64,000 nt of DNA. Origin: Rhizobium sp. NRK18 (GTDB lineage Bacteria; Pseudomonadota; Alphaproteobacteria; Rhizobiales; Rhizobiaceae). The translations under genes and the position numbers were made by a program. Location of the stretch: positions 3,191,681 through 3,255,680 of the forward strand of contig NZ_JANFMV010000001.1 of assembly GCF_024385575.1 (NCBI RefSeq), given 5' to 3'. This document shows, in pieces, positions 1 through 8,231 of the stretch; within the stretch, counting starts at the first letter, position 1, and every line of letters starts with the position of its first letter. The notes beneath the pieces were generated by a model that did not search any database, had not been told where the DNA came from, and saw nothing but the letters and a program-made list of their open reading frames with translations.

Positions 1-669
1 GCCGATGACACGCTGTGGCAGAACGAGCAGTTCTACCGGCTGACGGAGGGCGAGTTCGTCAAGATGTTCGGCGACTATGCGGAAGGCGAGCACATCGCCA
101 GCCGGCTGCTGGAGGCCGAGAAGCGCAATCTGCAGCATTACGGTTTCGGCATCAAAGGCTTCACCCTGTCGATGATCGAGACCGCGATCGAGATCACCGA
201 AGGCAAGGTGCCGGCCAGCACCATCGGCGACATCCTCGATATCGGCCGTTCGCTGCTATCCCATCCGGTGGAAACCCTGCCGCATGTGGAAGAGACGCTT
301 GCAGCCCTCGCCGGCAAGTACATGCTGGTGCTGATCACCAAGGGCGACCTGTTCGACCAGGAGCGCAAGCTGGCGCAATCCGGGCTCGGCGAGCTGTTCG
401 ATGCCGTCGAGATCGTTTCCGACAAGACCGCGGTAACCTATCGCCGCATCTTCGCCGAGACCGGCGACGGGCCGGAGCGGGCGATGATGGTCGGCAACTC
501 TCTGAAGTCGGACGTCGTGCCGGCCATTGCCGCCGGCAGCTACGGCGTTTTCGTGCCGCACGAGTTGACCTGGGTGCTCGAACATGTCGAGCCGCCGCGC
601 GAAGCGCCGCGCTTTCGCGAAATTTCCCATCTCGGCGAATTGCTGCCGCTGATCGCCTCACTCGACTGA
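1..669 (+). CDS. HAD-family hydrolase (5' end missing)
   Basis: Haloacid dehalogenase-superfamily phosphatase, cut by the window start. The reading frame is already open at base 1 with ADDTLWQNE, the tail of the DxD nucleophile motif I (usually FDADDTLW), so only a few N-terminal residues are missing. Motif II is seen as LVLITKGD and motif IV as MMVGNSLKSDV, where the acidic residue should bind Mg2+. The cap between motifs I and II is alpha-helical, which fits a subfamily I cap. The substrate cannot be read from the sequence. The next gene starts 16 bp downstream on the same strand, so they may be co-transcribed. The domain call is firm; the specific function is unknown. Confidence 0.8.
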   Translation, partial: ADDTLWQNEQFYRLTEGEFVKMFGDYAEGEHIASRLLEAEKRNLQHYGFGIKGFTLSMIETAIEITEGKVPASTIGDILDIGRSLLSHPVETLPHVEETLAALAGKYMLVLITKGDLFDQERKLAQSGLGELFDAVEIVSDKTAVTYRRIFAETGDGPERAMMVGNSLKSDVVPAIAAGSYGVFVPHELTWVLEHVEPPREAPRFREISHLGELLPLIASLD

Positions 670-685
670 CCGGAGACAAACTCGC

Positions 686-1354
686 ATGCGTTCATTCTCG
701 GCCATCTACGACCTCGCCGTTCAACGCAAGGGAAGCGCCGACGAGATCGAGGCGCATGTCATCCGACCCAAGGAATCAGACGAAATCGCCGCCATGCCGG
801 ACGACCGCTATCTGGCGCTAATGACGAAATGCATCTTTCAGGCCGGCTTCAACTGGAAGGTCGTCGAGGCCATGTGGCCCGGCTTCGAAGCGGCCTTCGA
901 GGGTTTTGACATCGCCTATTGCGCCATGCTGCATGACGAGGATTTCGAACGTCTGGTGAGCGACGAGCGGATCGTCCGCCACGGGCCGAAGATCAAGGCG
1001 GTGCAGGACAATGCCCGCTTCGTGGCAGACCTTGCCGAAGAGCACGGCTCTGCCGGACGCTTCTTCGCCGACTGGCCGGCGGAGGATTATGTCGGACTCC
1101 TCGACATCCTCAAGAAGCGCGGCACGCGGCTCGGCGGCAATACCGGACAGTATTTCCTGCGCTTTGCCGGCGTGGACAGCTTCATCCTGTCGCAAAGCGT
1201 CGTCAACCGGCTGATCGCCGAGGGCGTCGTCGACAAGGCCCCGTCCTCCGCCAGGCAGATGGCGGTCGTGCAGAAGGCCTTCAACATCTGGAAGGAACAG
1301 TCCGGCCGGTCGCTCACCGAAATCAGCCGCGTGCTGGCGGTCAGCATCGACTGA
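686..1354 (+). CDS. 3-methyladenine DNA glycosylase I-like protein (Tag superfamily, divergent)
   Basis: A 222-residue protein of the adenine-glycosylase branch of the HhH-GPD fold. It aligns by eye with the true Tag encoded convergently just downstream: IFQAGFNWKVVE matches the Tag FQSGLSWLTIL stretch, and DERIVRHGPKIKAVQDNAR matches DKGIVRHRGKIVSTINNAR. It lacks the Cys and His residues that form the zinc snap at both ends of Tag, so it may be a base-excision enzyme of altered specificity or a non-catalytic relative. It starts at an ATG 16 bp after the HAD gene and ends 9 bp before the Tag stop codon. Family membership is an alignment by eye; activity is not shown. Confidence 0.7.
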   Translation: MRSFSAIYDLAVQRKGSADEIEAHVIRPKESDEIAAMPDDRYLALMTKCIFQAGFNWKVVEAMWPGFEAAFEGFDIAYCAMLHDEDFERLVSDERIVRHGPKIKAVQDNARFVADLAEEHGSAGRFFADWPAEDYVGLLDILKKRGTRLGGNTGQYFLRFAGVDSFILSQSVVNRLIAEGVVDKAPSSARQMAVVQKAFNIWKEQSGRSLTEISRVLAVSID

Positions 1355-1363
1355 AACGGAGCA

Positions 1364-1993
1364 TCACGGCGTGGCGAGGGCCTGGCGTGCGCCGAGTGCC
1401 TTTTCCCGGCAGCAGCAGCCCTCGATATGATCGTTGACGAGGCCCATGGCCTGCATGAAGGCATAGACCGTCGTCGGTCCGACGAAGGACCAGCCCCGCT
1501 TCTTCAGGTCCTTCGACAGGCGCACAGAGGCGGGTGTCGTCGGATTGGCCTTCAGCGTCGCCCAGTCCATGGTCGCGGGGCGTTCCTCGGGCTTGGGTTC
1601 GAAACTCCAGAAATAGCGAGCGAGCGTGCCGAACTCGGCCTTCAGGTCGACGGCGCGGCGGGCATTGTTGATCGTCGAGACGATCTTGCCGCGGTGACGG
1701 ACAATGCCCTTGTCGGCAAGGCAGCGCTCGATGTCGGCATCGTCGAAGAGTGCGACCTTGTGGAAGTCGAAGCCGGCGAAGGCAGCTCGGAAATTGTCGC
1801 GCTTGCGGAGGATGGTGAGCCAGGAAAGCCCCGACTGGAAGCCTTCCAGGCAGATCTTCTCGAACAGGCGGATATCGTCGGTCACCGGATATCCCCATTC
1901 CTCGTCGTGATAGCGCATATAGTCGGGGAGACCGCCATACCAGAAGCAGCGGTGATTGCCATCGTCGCCCATGATCAAGCCGTCGTCCGACAT
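1364..1993 (-). CDS. tag: DNA-3-methyladenine glycosylase I
   Basis: Base-excision repair glycosylase that removes 3-methyladenine from alkylated DNA. The start is taken at the ATG at 1993, preceded by AGAGGGAAC as a ribosome binding site; the same frame is open a further 20 codons upstream but without such a site. The N-terminal Cys in NHRCFWYG and His in MRYHDEEWG, with the C-terminal His and Cys in NDHIEGCC, match the four zinc ligands of E. coli Tag. The core FEKICLEGFQSGLSWLTIL is characteristic. Length (209 residues) is slightly above the E. coli enzyme. Convergent with a divergent paralogue. Confidence 0.92.
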   Translation of the reverse strand: MSDDGLIMGDDGNHRCFWYGGLPDYMRYHDEEWGYPVTDDIRLFEKICLEGFQSGLSWLTILRKRDNFRAAFAGFDFHKVALFDDADIERCLADKGIVRHRGKIVSTINNARRAVDLKAEFGTLARYFWSFEPKPEERPATMDWATLKANPTTPASVRLSKDLKKRGWSFVGPTTVYAFMQAMGLVNDHIEGCCCREKALGARQALATP

Positions 1994-2212
1994 AATTGTT
2001 CCCTCTTTGTTCGATGTGTTGCCGGATTTACCACTGGTTAACACAGTTTGCAAACCCCACGGTAACCTTGCCCAAAGGTTTCAGCCTTCGGTGGCATTTT
2101 ATGAACGGCCCTTAACGAATGTATTGACCAAAAACCGGCAGTATCGGGCTTTGAAGGAACCTTGGTTCCCCTGTCGCATTGAGATCATCGAACAACAAGT
2201 AGCGAGTATCCG

Positions 2213-2971
2213 ATGAAGAAGACCATTCTGTGTTTGATGGCAAGCGTCGCTTGCGCCATGTCCGCCCCGGCGAACGCTGACGACCGTTACCAGAGCCGGC
2301 CTCCGGTGATCGTCAGCCCCGACCTCGCCGCCCCGTGGCTGGTGCAGCTCGGCGGCCAGGGCGTGCAGCGCCCGCGGGTCTATGCGCGCCAGCCGCAGCG
2401 GGCGATCGTCTACAGCAACTCGCTCTACGGCCGGCCGATGAACCGCCAGCCTGCCGCCGTCGCGCCGGTGCAGCAGGTCGCCATGCAGCCGCAAAATCCG
2501 GCCCGCGCGCAGATCGCCCCGCAGTTCCTGCCCCAGACAGTGTCCTACCAGACACATGAAAAGCCCGGCACGATCGTCATCGATACGAGCCAGCGCTTCC
2601 TCTATCTGGTGCTCGACAACGGCATGGCCCGCCGCTACGGCGTCGGCGTCGGCAAGGAAGGCTTTGGCTGGAACGGCACCGAGCACATCACCCGCAAGGC
2701 CGAATGGCCGCAGTGGAACCCGCCGAAGGAAATGATCGACCGCGAGGCGAAAAAGGGACACTACCTGCCCGCCCACATGGAAGGCGGCCTTGCCAATCCG
2801 CTCGGCGCGCGCGCCATGTATCTCGGCTCGACGCTCTACCGCATCCACGGTACCAACGCGCCCTGGACAATCGGCAATGCCGTCTCGTCTGGCTGTATCC
2901 GCATGCGCAACGAGGACGTCACCGACCTCTACGAGCGCGTCCCGGTCGGCACCAAGGTCGTGGTCATCTGA
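2213..2971 (+). CDS. L,D-transpeptidase (YkuD domain), copy 1
   Basis: Periplasmic enzyme of the ErfK/YbiS/YcfS/YnhG family, which makes 3-3 peptidoglycan cross-links or attaches proteins to peptidoglycan. Residues 1-22 form a signal peptide ending in an Ala-rich site (ANA-DD). Residues 23-115 are a Pro/Gln-rich linker. The YkuD domain runs from about 117 to 252, with catalytic His212 in HGTNAPW and Cys228 in SSGCIRM. A paralogue with the same domain follows at 3150 on the same strand. A hairpin lies between the two, so they may be separately transcribed. Which reaction it performs cannot be told from the sequence. Confidence 0.9.
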   Translation: MKKTILCLMASVACAMSAPANADDRYQSRPPVIVSPDLAAPWLVQLGGQGVQRPRVYARQPQRAIVYSNSLYGRPMNRQPAAVAPVQQVAMQPQNPARAQIAPQFLPQTVSYQTHEKPGTIVIDTSQRFLYLVLDNGMARRYGVGVGKEGFGWNGTEHITRKAEWPQWNPPKEMIDREAKKGHYLPAHMEGGLANPLGARAMYLGSTLYRIHGTNAPWTIGNAVSSGCIRMRNEDVTDLYERVPVGTKVVVI

Positions 2972-3007
2972 CGCGGCCAACCGCCACTATTTCCGGCATC
3001 CGCCCTT

Positions 3008-3037
3008 CAATATCCGGCCGCTTTCGACCGGATATTG
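3008..3037 (+). terminator. Hairpin between the two L,D-transpeptidase genes
   Basis: Perfect 10-bp inverted repeat, CAATATCCGG at 3008-3017 and CCGGATATTG at 3028-3037, with a 10-nt loop. Only a weak T-rich stretch (TGGTCTTTG) follows, so it may be a partial terminator or an mRNA-stability hairpin. Confidence 0.45.
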
Positions 3038-3149
3038 TGGTCTTTGCGCCGCTTATTGCGTTCACATCTGCTTTATCGCGGCCGTCAAGACTTGAATTGC
3101 CTGCCTACATCTGCTGTTTTTTCATGATCAACTGGAGAGGGATTTCATC

Positions 3150-3848
3150 ATGCTGAAGCTATCGACGCTGCTGGCAGCGGCCGCGTTCACCGTAACCAGC
3201 CTGTCGGGCATATCGTCCGCCAACGCCCTGACGTCGACAACGCGCACCGCAAGCCCGAAGCCGCCGGCCGATGTGGTCATGGTCGCGACCAACCGCAAGG
3301 AAGTGAACCCGAAGTTCAAGAAGCAGATCGTGCGGTTCTCGACCACCGAAAAGCCAGGAACGATCATCGTCGATACCAACAACAAGTTCCTCTATTATAC
3401 GCTCGGCAACAACCGCGCGATCCGCTATGGCATCGGTGTCGGCCGCGAAGGCTTCGGCTGGTCTGGCGTGGTGAAGGTGCGCCGCAAGGCCGAATGGCCC
3501 GGCTGGACGCCGCCGCCGCAGATGATCGCCCGCGAGCGCAAGAAGGGCCATATCCTGCCGGCCTACATGCCCGGCGGCGAGGACAATCCGCTCGGAGCCC
3601 GCGCGCTCTACCTTTACAATGGCGGCGGCGATTCCGGCTTCCGTATTCACGGCACCAACCAGCCGTGGTCGATCGGCCAGAACATGTCGTCGGGCTGCAT
3701 CCGCATGATGAACAAGGACGTCACGGATCTCTACGAACGCGTCGCGCTCGGCACCAAGGTCATCGTCGTCGGCCCCGGCAACCGCCAGGGCAATGTCCAG
3801 TACGACGACAGGGGCGTGGACATCCTGCGCACGCTGTTCGGCGGCTAA
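3150..3848 (+). CDS. L,D-transpeptidase (YkuD domain), copy 2
   Basis: Second secreted YkuD-domain enzyme, 232 residues, paralogous to the gene immediately upstream. Signal peptide at residues 1-26 (ends SSANA). The domain starts near residue 70 with EKPGTIIVDTNNKFLYYTLG and carries His167 (HGTNQPW) and Cys183 (SSGCIRM). It has a shorter linker than copy 1 and an extra C-terminal tail of about 25 residues after the domain. An AGAGAGG-like ribosome binding site (GGAGAGGG) lies upstream of the ATG. A strong terminator follows. The two enzymes probably share a role in cell-wall cross-linking or outer-membrane protein anchoring; this is family knowledge, not shown here. Confidence 0.9.
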   Translation: MLKLSTLLAAAAFTVTSLSGISSANALTSTTRTASPKPPADVVMVATNRKEVNPKFKKQIVRFSTTEKPGTIIVDTNNKFLYYTLGNNRAIRYGIGVGREGFGWSGVVKVRRKAEWPGWTPPPQMIARERKKGHILPAYMPGGEDNPLGARALYLYNGGGDSGFRIHGTNQPWSIGQNMSSGCIRMMNKDVTDLYERVALGTKVIVVGPGNRQGNVQYDDRGVDILRTLFGG

Positions 3849-3877
3849 ACCCGTCATTTTCTGACGATTGTCAATTT

Positions 3878-3913
3878 AATGCCGCGGCCTGAAGCTCAGA
3901 CCGCGGCATTTTT
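3878..3913 (+). terminator. Rho-independent terminator after L,D-transpeptidase 2
   Basis: Stem of about 10 bp (AATGCCGCGG at 3878-3887, CCGCGGCATT at 3901-3910) followed by a T run to 3913, 30 bp after the stop codon. Confidence 0.85.
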
Positions 3914-4028
3914 GCAACCATGGCGCAATTATGTCCTAAAGGTGGCGAAGTCTTTGTTGCTCCTGCGGAAGGTGAAACCTAAAAATATCTTGAGATTCGA
4001 TTCACCATAAAGACGAGACATCGCGGCC

Positions 4029-4709
4029 ATGACGACATCTTCCCTTCTGCGCAAGGCTCTCCCGCTTCTCTGTTCGACGATGATCCTGCTCCCGGCAAGT
4101 CATGCCGCCTTCGCCGAGATGCAGTTTTCGGCTTACGGCGGCATTCAGGGCGCTTTCGACAGCAACGTCGAGGTTACCGGCCAGTCTGACTTCGACGCCA
4201 AGTGGGAAGGCAAGTCCGTCACCAAGTTTCCGCCCTACTGGGGTGTCCGCGGCCTCTACTGGCTCGACGATTTCGGCTACTCCAACTGGGGTGTATCTCT
4301 CGACTATACCCACGCCAAGGTCTACGCCACCGACAGCACCATGGCTGCGGCTGGTGACTGGACACACTTCGAGTTCACCGACGGCCTCAACCTGCTGACG
4401 GTCAATGCGATCTACCGCTTCACCAACTTCTCGCCCAGCTGGACGCCTTATGTCGGCGTCGGTGCCGGTATCAACGTGCCGCATGTCGAGGTCACCCGTG
4501 GATCGGGCAGCACGTTCGATTACCAGTTCGGCGGCGCCGCCTTCCAGGTGCAGGCGGGCGTGGATTACAAGCTGACCGACAAGTGGTCGATGTTTGCCGA
4601 ATACAAGGGCAACTATTCGATGGTCGACGTCGACATCGACAACAATGCCTCGCTGAAGACCAACATCTGGACCAATGCGGTCAACGTCGGCGTCACCTAC
4701 CACTGGTAA
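4029..4709 (+). CDS. Outer-membrane beta-barrel protein, possibly LpxQ-like lipid A oxidase
   Basis: A 226-residue exported protein. Residues 1-30 are a signal peptide (ends AAFAE). The mature part alternates polar and aromatic residues, ends in an aromatic residue (VGVTYHW) as expected for BAM-assembled barrels, and resembles the small OmpA/Opa-type eight-stranded barrels (YGGIQGAFDSN, PYVGVGAGINVPHVE). The start MQFSAYGGIQ after the signal and PPYWGVRGLYWL recall the rhizobial lipid A oxidase LpxQ, but that match is from memory and not tested. It stands alone between two terminators. The barrel call is solid; the enzymatic assignment is tentative. Confidence 0.75.
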   Translation: MTTSSLLRKALPLLCSTMILLPASHAAFAEMQFSAYGGIQGAFDSNVEVTGQSDFDAKWEGKSVTKFPPYWGVRGLYWLDDFGYSNWGVSLDYTHAKVYATDSTMAAAGDWTHFEFTDGLNLLTVNAIYRFTNFSPSWTPYVGVGAGINVPHVEVTRGSGSTFDYQFGGAAFQVQAGVDYKLTDKWSMFAEYKGNYSMVDVDIDNNASLKTNIWTNAVNVGVTYHW

Positions 4710-4731
4710 GATCGCCCGAAGTTTCAAGAAG

Positions 4732-4767
4732 AAGCCCGTCCGCAAAAAGCGTGACGGGCTTTTTTTA
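4732..4767 (+). terminator. Terminator after the outer-membrane protein gene
   Basis: Nine-bp stem AAGCCCGTC (4732-4740) and GACGGGCTT (4753-4761) followed by a run of T to about 4767. It lies at the convergence with the next minus-strand gene, whose stop codon falls within the T run. Confidence 0.9.
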
Positions 4768-5226
4768 TCGCTTGGAACAGAGCAGCTTGCCGTCCGCCTC
4801 GAACACCGTCGAATAGCGCTTCAGGCGCTTTTCGTTCGTCTTGCGGATGGTGACATCATAGGTTCCGGCCATGCGCTGGCCGAGCCCCTTCGAGACCGCC
4901 ACGGTGAAATCGACGATATAGAACGGGGAATCGCTGTAGCTTTCCTGCACGAAGCGCAGCCGCAGGTCAGAGCCGTCGAACCAGTATTGTTTCAGCAGGT
5001 TGCTTTCGAGACGGATGGTCCGGATTTCATCGGGCGCATTGACGCTGAAGCTCGCAGCGCCGCGCAGATGGATCAACCCCTGCCCCGGCTCTTCTGAAAA
5101 TCCGACATCGAGCGTCAGACGCAGGTTCTTGTCATCGTTGGCGCAGTTGAAACGGTCGTCCGCAAAGGCCGGTCCCGGTCCCAGAACCAGACATGCGAGC
5201 AGAAATGTGAGCCAGAATCGTGTCAC
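4765..5226 (-). CDS. Secreted hypothetical protein
   Basis: No family recognised. The chosen start is the GTG at 5226, which has GGGAGGGA at the right distance; an in-frame TTG six codons upstream is less likely. The protein (153 residues) begins with an N-terminal signal peptide (TRFWLTFLLACLVLGPGPAFA, cleavage before DDRFNC), then an all-beta-looking region with two Cys, one near the new N-terminus and one in the C-terminal CSKR, which could form a disulphide. Probably periplasmic. It is monocistronic, with glcF ending about 50 bp upstream. Confidence 0.65.
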   Translation of the reverse strand: MTRFWLTFLLACLVLGPGPAFADDRFNCANDDKNLRLTLDVGFSEEPGQGLIHLRGAASFSVNAPDEIRTIRLESNLLKQYWFDGSDLRLRFVQESYSDSPFYIVDFTVAVSKGLGQRMAGTYDVTIRKTNEKRLKRYSTVFEADGKLLCSKR

Positions 5227-5275
5227 GCTTCTCCCTCCCAGCAAGTTAGAGCGTCAGACTGATACACTGGCTATA

Positions 5276-6577
5276 TCACGATTTTCTTAATCTTTCCGGA
5301 CTTTTACCACCATAGGCCCAGTCCAGCAACTCTACCGTGTGGAGGATCGGGATATCCGCCGCAGATGCAATCTGCGTGATGCACCCGATATTGCCGGCGG
5401 CGATGACATCTGCCTTCAGAGCCTGAAGATTACGTACCTTGCGCGCCTTCAACTTTTCCGAGATATCGGACTGCAGGATATTGTAGGTACCGGCCGATCC
5501 GCAGCAGAGATGCGCTTCCGCCGGATCGCGCACGGCAAAGCCCGCACGCTTCAGCAATGCCTTGGGCGCAACGGTCACCTTCTGGCCGTGTTGCAGTGAA
5601 CAGGCCGAATGGTAGGCGACCGTGACGCCGGATTGCGGCCGCTCGGGCAGATCGAGCGTCGCCAGATATTCCGTGATGTCCTTGGCAAGCGCGGAGACCT
5701 TCGCCGCCTTCTCGGCGTAAGCCGGATCAAGGCGGAGCATATGGCCGTAATCCTTGATCACCGTGCCGCAGCCAGACGTGGTGACGATGATGGCATCGAG
5801 CCCGCCCGCGTCGATTTCCCGCGTCCAGACATCGACATTGCGGCGGGCATCGGCAAGGGCGGCTTCCTCGCGACCCATGTGATGGACGAGGGCGCCGCAG
5901 CAGCCCTCGCCTTTGGGTTCGACGACCTCGATGCCGAAACGCGTCAGAAGGCGGATCGCGGCGGCGTTGATGCCGGGATCGAGAACCGGCTGGGCGCAGC
6001 CGCCGAGGATCGCCACGCGTCCGCGCGTCACGCCGGCAGCAGCATGATTGCCGCGCAAAGGAGCGGATTTCGCGCCGGTTGTCTCCGGCGCCAGCCGCAG
6101 CATTGCCGCCATCGGCTTCAGCGGGCCGATGCGATCGAACAAGCCGGCAAACGGACGCGCCAGCCGGGCAAGGCTCAATGCTGCGCGAAACCGGGCCGGA
6201 TAGGGCAGCACGAAGGCGAGCAGCGAGCGGATGAGCCGTTCGGAGAGCGGCCGCCGGTAGGTGTTTTCAATATGGATGCGCGCATGATCGACCAGATGCA
6301 TGTAGTCGACGCCGGAGGGACAGGTCGTGGTGCAGGCAAGGCAGGAGAGGCAGCGGTCGATATGGGTGACCAGATCCTTGTCCGCCGGCCGGCCATTCTC
6401 CAGCATGTCCTTGATCAGGTAGATGCGGCCACGCGGACTGTCGAGTTCATTGCCCAGCGTGACATAGGTCGGACAGGTCGCCGTGCAGAAGCCGCAATGC
6501 ACGCATTTGCGCAGGATGGCTTCGGATTCGGCGACATGCGGATCCAGCAACTGGTCGGGCGTGAAATTGGTCTGCAC
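5276..6577 (-). CDS. glcF: Glycolate oxidase iron-sulfur subunit
   Basis: Electron-transfer subunit of the membrane-associated glycolate (D-2-hydroxyacid) oxidase, which passes electrons from GlcD/GlcE to the quinone pool. The N-terminus carries two 4Fe-4S ferredoxin motifs: CVHCGFCTATC with Cys25, 28, 31 and 35, and CLSCLACTTTC near residue 75. Two CCG domains follow, with GEGCCGALVHH and HLCCGSAGTYN. Length (433 residues) is typical. It is the last gene of glcD-glcE-(membrane protein)-glcF. The intervening small membrane protein is unusual compared with the E. coli glcDEF order. Confidence 0.95.
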   Translation of the reverse strand: MQTNFTPDQLLDPHVAESEAILRKCVHCGFCTATCPTYVTLGNELDSPRGRIYLIKDMLENGRPADKDLVTHIDRCLSCLACTTTCPSGVDYMHLVDHARIHIENTYRRPLSERLIRSLLAFVLPYPARFRAALSLARLARPFAGLFDRIGPLKPMAAMLRLAPETTGAKSAPLRGNHAAAGVTRGRVAILGGCAQPVLDPGINAAAIRLLTRFGIEVVEPKGEGCCGALVHHMGREEAALADARRNVDVWTREIDAGGLDAIIVTTSGCGTVIKDYGHMLRLDPAYAEKAAKVSALAKDITEYLATLDLPERPQSGVTVAYHSACSLQHGQKVTVAPKALLKRAGFAVRDPAEAHLCCGSAGTYNILQSDISEKLKARKVRNLQALKADVIAAGNIGCITQIASAADIPILHTVELLDWAYGGKSPERLRKS

Positions 6578-6607
6578 GATAACTCCGGTGTTGGAGGACT
6601 GCCCCTT

Positions 6608-6979
6608 TTAAAGGATCCAGGATTTCGGATTGGCGATCGGCTCTTCGTTGCCGGACTTCTGCAGCCCGACGATGCAGCGGGCGATCATCCAGACGGCGGT
6701 CGCCACAAAGAGCAGGATGCCGATGAAGACGAAGGTCAGGACCAGCGAGACGAGGCTGAACAGGAGACCGATCCAGAAGGTGCGGATCAGCCAGTCGTAG
6801 TGGCTCTCTACCCAGCCGCCGGCCTTGCCTCGGTTGAGATAGGCGATCACCACGCCGATCAGCGGCGTAATGCCGACGATGAAGCCGAAGAGGTAGAGAA
6901 CATAGATCAACTGCACATTGGTCTTGCCCGGTTCGAGAAGACCTTTGGAGTCCGGGAAGGACTGTCCGTTTTCACTCAT
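6608..6979 (-). CDS. Small membrane protein, DUF4870-like, inside the glc operon
   Basis: A 123-residue protein with three or four predicted membrane helices (VQLIYVLYLFGFIVGITPLI; TFWIGLLFSLVSLVLTFVFI; ILLFVATAVWMIARCIVGL) and a short soluble N-terminus. It resembles DUF4870/TIGR-type small membrane proteins with the pattern around YLNRGKAGGWVESHYDWLIRTFW. It sits between glcE and glcF with short spacers (about 25 and 30 bp), so it is probably co-transcribed. A role in anchoring or electron transfer for the glycolate oxidase complex is possible but purely positional. Confidence 0.75.
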   Translation of the reverse strand: MSENGQSFPDSKGLLEPGKTNVQLIYVLYLFGFIVGITPLIGVVIAYLNRGKAGGWVESHYDWLIRTFWIGLLFSLVSLVLTFVFIGILLFVATAVWMIARCIVGLQKSGNEEPIANPKSWIL

Positions 6980-7004
6980 CGCAAGTCTCCCCTTCCGCTG
7001 TCCA

Positions 7005-8231
7005 TCACGCCGCCACGAGGCCGGATTTCAGTGCCATCTTGCCGGGATTGAAGATGCCGGCGGGGTCGAATTTCAGTCGAATCGCCTCCTCCAGCGCCGC
7101 GACCGCGCTGTCACGCGGCTCGAACGCGGCGATGCCGGCGCGCATCCCTTCGGCGGCGCGCACAAGTGTCGCGTGACCGCCGCCGACGCTGCGGACGCCG
7201 GCGCGCACGAGATCGGCCTCGATGCCCGCTTCCATCCGCATCCAGACGAGACCGCCCTGCCAGTCGTAAAAGGCGTCGATACCGGCTTCGAGGCGAAGGG
7301 CTGCGACCAGTTGATGACCCCTGGTCGGCGCAACGGAGACCCGCCAGACGGGCTTTTGCGAACCATCCGCATAGGGCGCGACATCGGCGATCGCCTGCCA
7401 AAGCGCCATGCTCTGGTCCCGGTTCAGCCGCCGTAAGGCACCCAGACCGGCCATGGCGGAGACAAGCTTTTCCGCCCGCGCCTCGACGGAGCTTTGGAGA
7501 CCCTCCAGACGCAGGACGGTCGCGCCGCCCGAAGACAGGCCGAACTCTCCGTAGCGCCAGGAAACGGTCGGCGGCAGATGGGCGGCGCCGGAGACTTCGA
7601 CCGGCAGCGCCATGGCGCTCGCCATCGCGGACGTCGCCTGCTCGTCGTCCAGATCGTCCACGATAATGGTTTCCACGGCCTGCGGACGCGGTAGAACCTT
7701 GAACGTGACTTCGGTCATGATGCCGAGCGTGCCGTAGGATCCGGCCATCAGCTTGACGAGATCAAGGCCCGTGACGTTCTTCATCACCCGCCCGCCGGCC
7801 TTGACGATTTCGCCGCGGCCGTTGACGAAACGAACGCCGAGCAGCGCATCACGCGCGGCACCTGCCACGAAGCGGCGGGGACCAGAAACATTGGCGGCAA
7901 ACAACCCACCGATCGTCGGCTCGCCATCGGTCCCCATCAGCGCGCGATGGTCGACCGGTTCAAAAGCCATCATCTGGCCTGCCTCGGCGAGCGCCGCCTC
8001 GATTTCGGCCACAGGTGTGCCGGATTTCGCGGTCAGCACCATTTCGGATGGATTGTAGGAAACGATGCCGGAAAGGTCTGACGTCGTCAGCGACGTGTCG
8101 GCGCGGACCGGATTGCCGAAACCGGAGCGGGTGTTGCCGCCGCAAATCGAAAGGGGCTCGCCACGGGCGGCACGGTCACGAACGATATCGGCGACTTCGC
8201 TTTCCGTTGTCGGTGTCAAAGGCAGGCTCAT
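7005..8231 (-). CDS. glcE: Glycolate oxidase FAD-binding subunit
   Basis: Second flavin-type subunit of glycolate oxidase, 408 residues. It holds an N-terminal FAD_binding_4 (PCMH-type) domain: SICGGNTRSGFG, then GLFAANVSGPRRFVAG, then MKNVTGLDLVKLMAGSYGTLGIMTEVTFKVLPRP. The C-terminal part ends in KFDPAGIFNPGKM, typical of this family. The start is the ATG at 8231, which overlaps the glcD stop codon as ATGA, so translation is coupled. The frame is open far upstream of this ATG, but that extension overlaps glcD and has no glcE-like sequence. Confidence 0.94.
   Translation of the reverse strand: MSLPLTPTTESEVADIVRDRAARGEPLSICGGNTRSGFGNPVRADTSLTTSDLSGIVSYNPSEMVLTAKSGTPVAEIEAALAEAGQMMAFEPVDHRALMGTDGEPTIGGLFAANVSGPRRFVAGAARDALLGVRFVNGRGEIVKAGGRVMKNVTGLDLVKLMAGSYGTLGIMTEVTFKVLPRPQAVETIIVDDLDDEQATSAMASAMALPVEVSGAAHLPPTVSWRYGEFGLSSGGATVLRLEGLQSSVEARAEKLVSAMAGLGALRRLNRDQSMALWQAIADVAPYADGSQKPVWRVSVAPTRGHQLVAALRLEAGIDAFYDWQGGLVWMRMEAGIEADLVRAGVRSVGGGHATLVRAAEGMRAGIAAFEPRDSAVAALEEAIRLKFDPAGIFNPGKMALKSGLVAA

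Noticed and set aside
5609..7051. Antisense frame opposite glcF and the small membrane gene
   Set aside because: Shadow; no domain and improbable composition.
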